Assembly: GCA_017453605.1 (NCBI GenBank)
Contig: JAFTEP010000221.1
Coordinates: forward strand, 1 to 7,973
Source of the DNA: Clostridia bacterium
GTDB lineage: Bacteria > Bacillota > Clostridia > Oscillospirales > SIG627
DNA: 7,973 bases
Direction of reading: 5' to 3'
A program made the position numbers and the translations under genes. Below are positions 5,350-7,973 of the stretch, in pieces. The stretch's first letter is position 1, and every line of letters begins with the position of its first letter. Under the pieces are notes generated by a model. That model made no database searches, had not been told where the DNA came from, and saw nothing but the letters and a program-made list of their open reading frames with translations.

Positions 5350-7973
5350 ATGAAAAAAATTCTGTGCTTTCTTCTGATCGTCACTCTCGTCCTTTCCGGT
5401 TTTACGGTCCTTGCCGATTCCGAGGACGTTTCGTGGTATATTAAAACGAAGAAATCTTTCACTCTCACCACCGCCGCCGAGCTTCTCGGTCTTTCCAAGC
5501 TCAGCCAGGACGGCGAGACCTTCGAGGGAAAAACTATCCTTCTCGGCGCCGACATAACGCTTAACAACGGCGATATGCGTGTCGCTGGCGCAAACCCCAC
5601 CGTTTTGTGGAACGGCCTTATCAATTTCGCCGGTACAATCGACGGTCAGGGATATTCGATCAAAGGAATGTACGCTTCCGGTGAGAACACCGTCGGCTTC
5701 ATTTCCACCGCCGACGGATGCACGGTAAAGAACCTTAACATCATCGACAGCTATTTCCAGACCACCAACGGCAACACGGTCAGCGCGTTCATCGCCTCCG
5801 GCGTTTCCGCCCGCACGCTTACCGTCGAGGGCTGCTATACTAACGCGAAGATCGTCAGCCAGGCTTATAACGCCGGCGGATTCGTTTCCTCCGTCGGCAA
5901 TGCCTCCGAGACCTACGCGACCGAATGCTGGTTCGACGGCGAGATAGTCATCAACGTCCGTTACGCCGCCGCGATCGTCGCCAACGGCGAGGGCAAGCTC
6001 GTCACCGTCAAGGACTGCCTCAACACCGGCACGGTCTTCACCAACTGGACGGACTCCGCGATGAGCCACATCGCCTCTATGATAGGAAGAAACGACGGAA
6101 GATCCGTCGTCATCGACTGCCTCAATCTCGGCACCGTATCCACGGCTCTCGCCGTTCAGGGAAAACCCGACGCCTTCGGCTCTCTGTTCGGCAGATGCTC
6201 CGGTCAGGGAGGCTCCGCCACCGTCACCGATTCCGCCGCTCTTGCCGGGACCGGCCCGGTCGGCCAGCTTTGCGGAACGAGCGCCGGAGAACTTTCGGTC
6301 ACCGGAACTCCCGATTATCTCTCCGAGGATCAGCTCACCGGTTACAACGCGGTTTCCAACACTTCTCTCGACTTTGAAAACGTCTGGACCGCCGTTCCCG
6401 GTGAATTTCCTCAGCTCAGAAGATTCGCCAATAAGGTCTATCCGCTCCTCACCGCTCCCGGGTTCGTCGAGAATCAGATCCGCGTCGAAGAGGACTACGG
6501 ACTCAGGTATCTGTTCAGGTTCGATTTCCCCGAGGGCTATACCATGGATGACGTCTCCGTCGGTTCCGTCGTCGTCCCCGCTCTCGCGGTCGACTATCCG
6601 ACCGATCTCGTCCTCGGTTTTGAAGCCGAATACGACGGCGTCACTTTCGACGCGGTAGACGTTCCCGCAGAAAACCTCTGGGACGAGGGCGACGATTTTG
6701 TCGAATATACCGTGGTCATCACCGCCATCGATGAAGACAGCGCCTTCATCAACTTCTACGTCCGTCCCTACGTGACCTATTACGTCGACGACCTCGAGAT
6801 CACCGTTTACGGCGACGTCGCCTGCGCCAATCTCGTTTCCAACGCCGTCGATACCTACGAAGCGGCTGACGCCGACGCCAAGGCCGAGTTCGACGCGATC
6901 GAAGTTCTGAAAGCCGTCTACGAGAAGTTCAAGGACTTCAATATGCGTGAAGGCTGGCTGATGGACGGCGTCTGGACCGGCGTGACCGCCTTCATGGGCG
7001 GCACTCTCGGCGTAGAATTCACCGTCGGCGAGGATATCTACGATCTCGAGGCTCACGCCTATAAGATCACAGACACCACTCTCGATATGTTCAAGCAGTA
7101 CGTCGCCGATCTCATGAAAGTCGGATTCATCCTCCACGCCGACAACGGCGAGAACGGCATCGATTCCCAGTGCTGGGCCGCGACCCTCTACAACAACGCG
7201 GTGACCGTCAACGTCGCCTACTACAAGAACACCGGCGAGACCTTCGTCACCAGCGAAAGGAAGAGAGCGCTCAGCGACTATCAGCTCCAGCAGAACTTCA
7301 CGAAGATCGCCGGAAAGGGTGTCGTTCTGGACATGCTTCCGTTGTTCGCTTTCGGTGAGTCCATGGTCTTCTCGCTCCCCAACGGGCATTTCGTGATCGT
7401 CGACGGCGCTCAGCCGCACAACTCCGAATACACCGTCAACTTCCTTGTCGAGCACGCTCCCGCCGGGACCAAACCCGTCGTCGACGGCTGGTTCTTCACA
7501 CACGCACACCCGGATCACATGTACTGCGCCATGGGCATCGGCTCCAACCCCGATCTCGTGAGCAAGATCCGCGTCGAGGGCTTCTATTACACCTGGCCCA
7601 ACGAGAACGGCGTCAGAACTGAGTCCGACTACGCGGGCATAACCACCCAGATGGCAAACCTCAACGCCGCGCTGCCGAATTTCCGCACTGCGTCGGGAGA
7701 AGTCACTCCTCTGTTCAAGATCCACGCCGGACAGAGGTATTACTTCAGCGAGTTTGAGGTCCAGGTCCTCCAGACTCAGGATCAGCTCTTCCCGAACGAA
7801 TACAGAGGCGGTTTCAACGATTCCTCGACCTCCTACAAGTTCATCACTTCGGGTCAGACGCTGCTCATCATGGGCGACGCTCACTATCCCGTCTGCAACA
7901 GACTGATGGAGCACTATTCCAAGGAAACGCTCCATTGCACCTTCTTCCAGTCTCTGCACCACGGCGGCAACGA
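5350..7973 (+). CDS. Exported multidomain protein: GLUG-like beta-helix and C-terminal MBL domain (3' truncated)
   Basis: The frame is open for 874 codons and leaves the window inside the MBL domain. The ATG follows AAAGGGGG (5335-5342). Residues 1-22 are a Sec signal peptide (KK, then a Leu/Ile/Val core, VLA before the cut at 22/23). Residues about 35-360 are GLUG-like beta-helix repeats, with FAGTIDGQGYSIKGM at 93-107 and a closing W...PGEFPQL at about 345-356. About 367-487 is beta-rich and ends in YYVDDLEITVYG (477 on), like the last strand of jelly-roll carbohydrate-binding modules. A helix at about 490-512 and an alpha/beta segment to about 645 follow. From about 655 comes the MBL domain: VIVDGA, THAHPDH at 717-723 (His718, His720, Asp722, His723), NDSS, MGDAH at 841-845 and LHHGGN at 869-874. 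It should be a secreted or surface hydrolase that binds polysaccharide or cell-surface material. Its MBL most resembles paralogue 3, and its substrate is unknown. Confidence 0.88.
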   Translation, partial: MKKILCFLLIVTLVLSGFTVLADSEDVSWYIKTKKSFTLTTAAELLGLSKLSQDGETFEGKTILLGADITLNNGDMRVAGANPTVLWNGLINFAGTIDGQGYSIKGMYASGENTVGFISTADGCTVKNLNIIDSYFQTTNGNTVSAFIASGVSARTLTVEGCYTNAKIVSQAYNAGGFVSSVGNASETYATECWFDGEIVINVRYAAAIVANGEGKLVTVKDCLNTGTVFTNWTDSAMSHIASMIGRNDGRSVVIDCLNLGTVSTALAVQGKPDAFGSLFGRCSGQGGSATVTDSAALAGTGPVGQLCGTSAGELSVTGTPDYLSEDQLTGYNAVSNTSLDFENVWTAVPGEFPQLRRFANKVYPLLTAPGFVENQIRVEEDYGLRYLFRFDFPEGYTMDDVSVGSVVVPALAVDYPTDLVLGFEAEYDGVTFDAVDVPAENLWDEGDDFVEYTVVITAIDEDSAFINFYVRPYVTYYVDDLEITVYGDVACANLVSNAVDTYEAADADAKAEFDAIEVLKAVYEKFKDFNMREGWLMDGVWTGVTAFMGGTLGVEFTVGEDIYDLEAHAYKITDTTLDMFKQYVADLMKVGFILHADNGENGIDSQCWAATLYNNAVTVNVAYYKNTGETFVTSERKRALSDYQLQQNFTKIAGKGVVLDMLPLFAFGESMVFSLPNGHFVIVDGAQPHNSEYTVNFLVEHAPAGTKPVVDGWFFTHAHPDHMYCAMGIGSNPDLVSKIRVEGFYYTWPNENGVRTESDYAGITTQMANLNAALPNFRTASGEVTPLFKIHAGQRYYFSEFEVQVLQTQDQLFPNEYRGGFNDSSTSYKFITSGQTLLIMGDAHYPVCNRLMEHYSKETLHCTFFQSLHHGGN

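Noticed and set aside
5925..6377. Plus-strand Arg-rich frame of 150 codons within the exported protein gene
   Set aside because: The composition is almost entirely Arg, His, Gly and Leu, as expected from an out-of-phase reading of GAC, ATC and GCC codons. The beta-helix frame explains the DNA.
4999..7962. Minus-strand open frame of about 987 codons as a real gene
   Set aside because: It begins with GTG at the window edge, has no recognisable domain and is low-complexity in Asp, Glu, Gly and Val. It mirrors a plus-strand gene that has a signal peptide, ribosome binding site and MBL motifs.

Overview
The window reads as a chromosomal segment from a Gram-positive-type bacterium, most likely an uncultivated member of the Clostridia (Bacillota). 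Supporting signs are strong AGGAG-type ribosome binding sites, a near-ideal sigma-A promoter in an AT-rich gap, GC-rich third codon positions (GAC, ATC, CTC, GTC) and no introns or long spacers. The taxon is an inference from style, not from a marker gene. All real genes lie on the + strand. No RNA gene, insertion sequence, CRISPR array or phage gene is visible.

Region 1 (1-4892) is a tandem array of paralogues. It opens with the 3' end of one gene (1-320) and continues with three complete genes (351-1868, 1885-3384 and 3396-4892), separated by gaps of 11 to 30 bases and so probably co-transcribed. Each complete protein is about 500 residues. It has an N-terminal metallo-beta-lactamase (MBL) domain of the ComEC/Rec2 soluble-domain type (HxHxDH, NDTS, LGDV, AHHG) and a C-terminal beta-rich domain that looks like a family 9 carbohydrate-binding (CBM9/DOMON-like) fold. 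None has a signal peptide or membrane segment. The MBL halves are much better conserved than the C-terminal halves.

Region 2 (4893-5044) is an AT-rich gap with weak hairpins, a 16-base near-perfect direct repeat and a clear promoter (TTGATT, 17 bases, TATAAT) driving the next transcript.

Region 3 (5045-7973) holds a 96-residue protein with a leader-like N-terminus and a Ser/Thr/Ala/Pro-rich tail. Fourteen bases later comes a large exported protein that runs off the window. It has a Sec signal peptide, a GLUG-like right-handed beta-helix region, a probable beta-sandwich, an alpha/beta linker domain and a C-terminal MBL domain of the same family as the array. The most interesting point is therefore a locus in which one MBL family appears both as a cytosolic, CBM9-like-fused tandem array and as an exported, beta-helix-fused protein with a small co-transcribed partner. 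The substrate cannot be read from the sequence.
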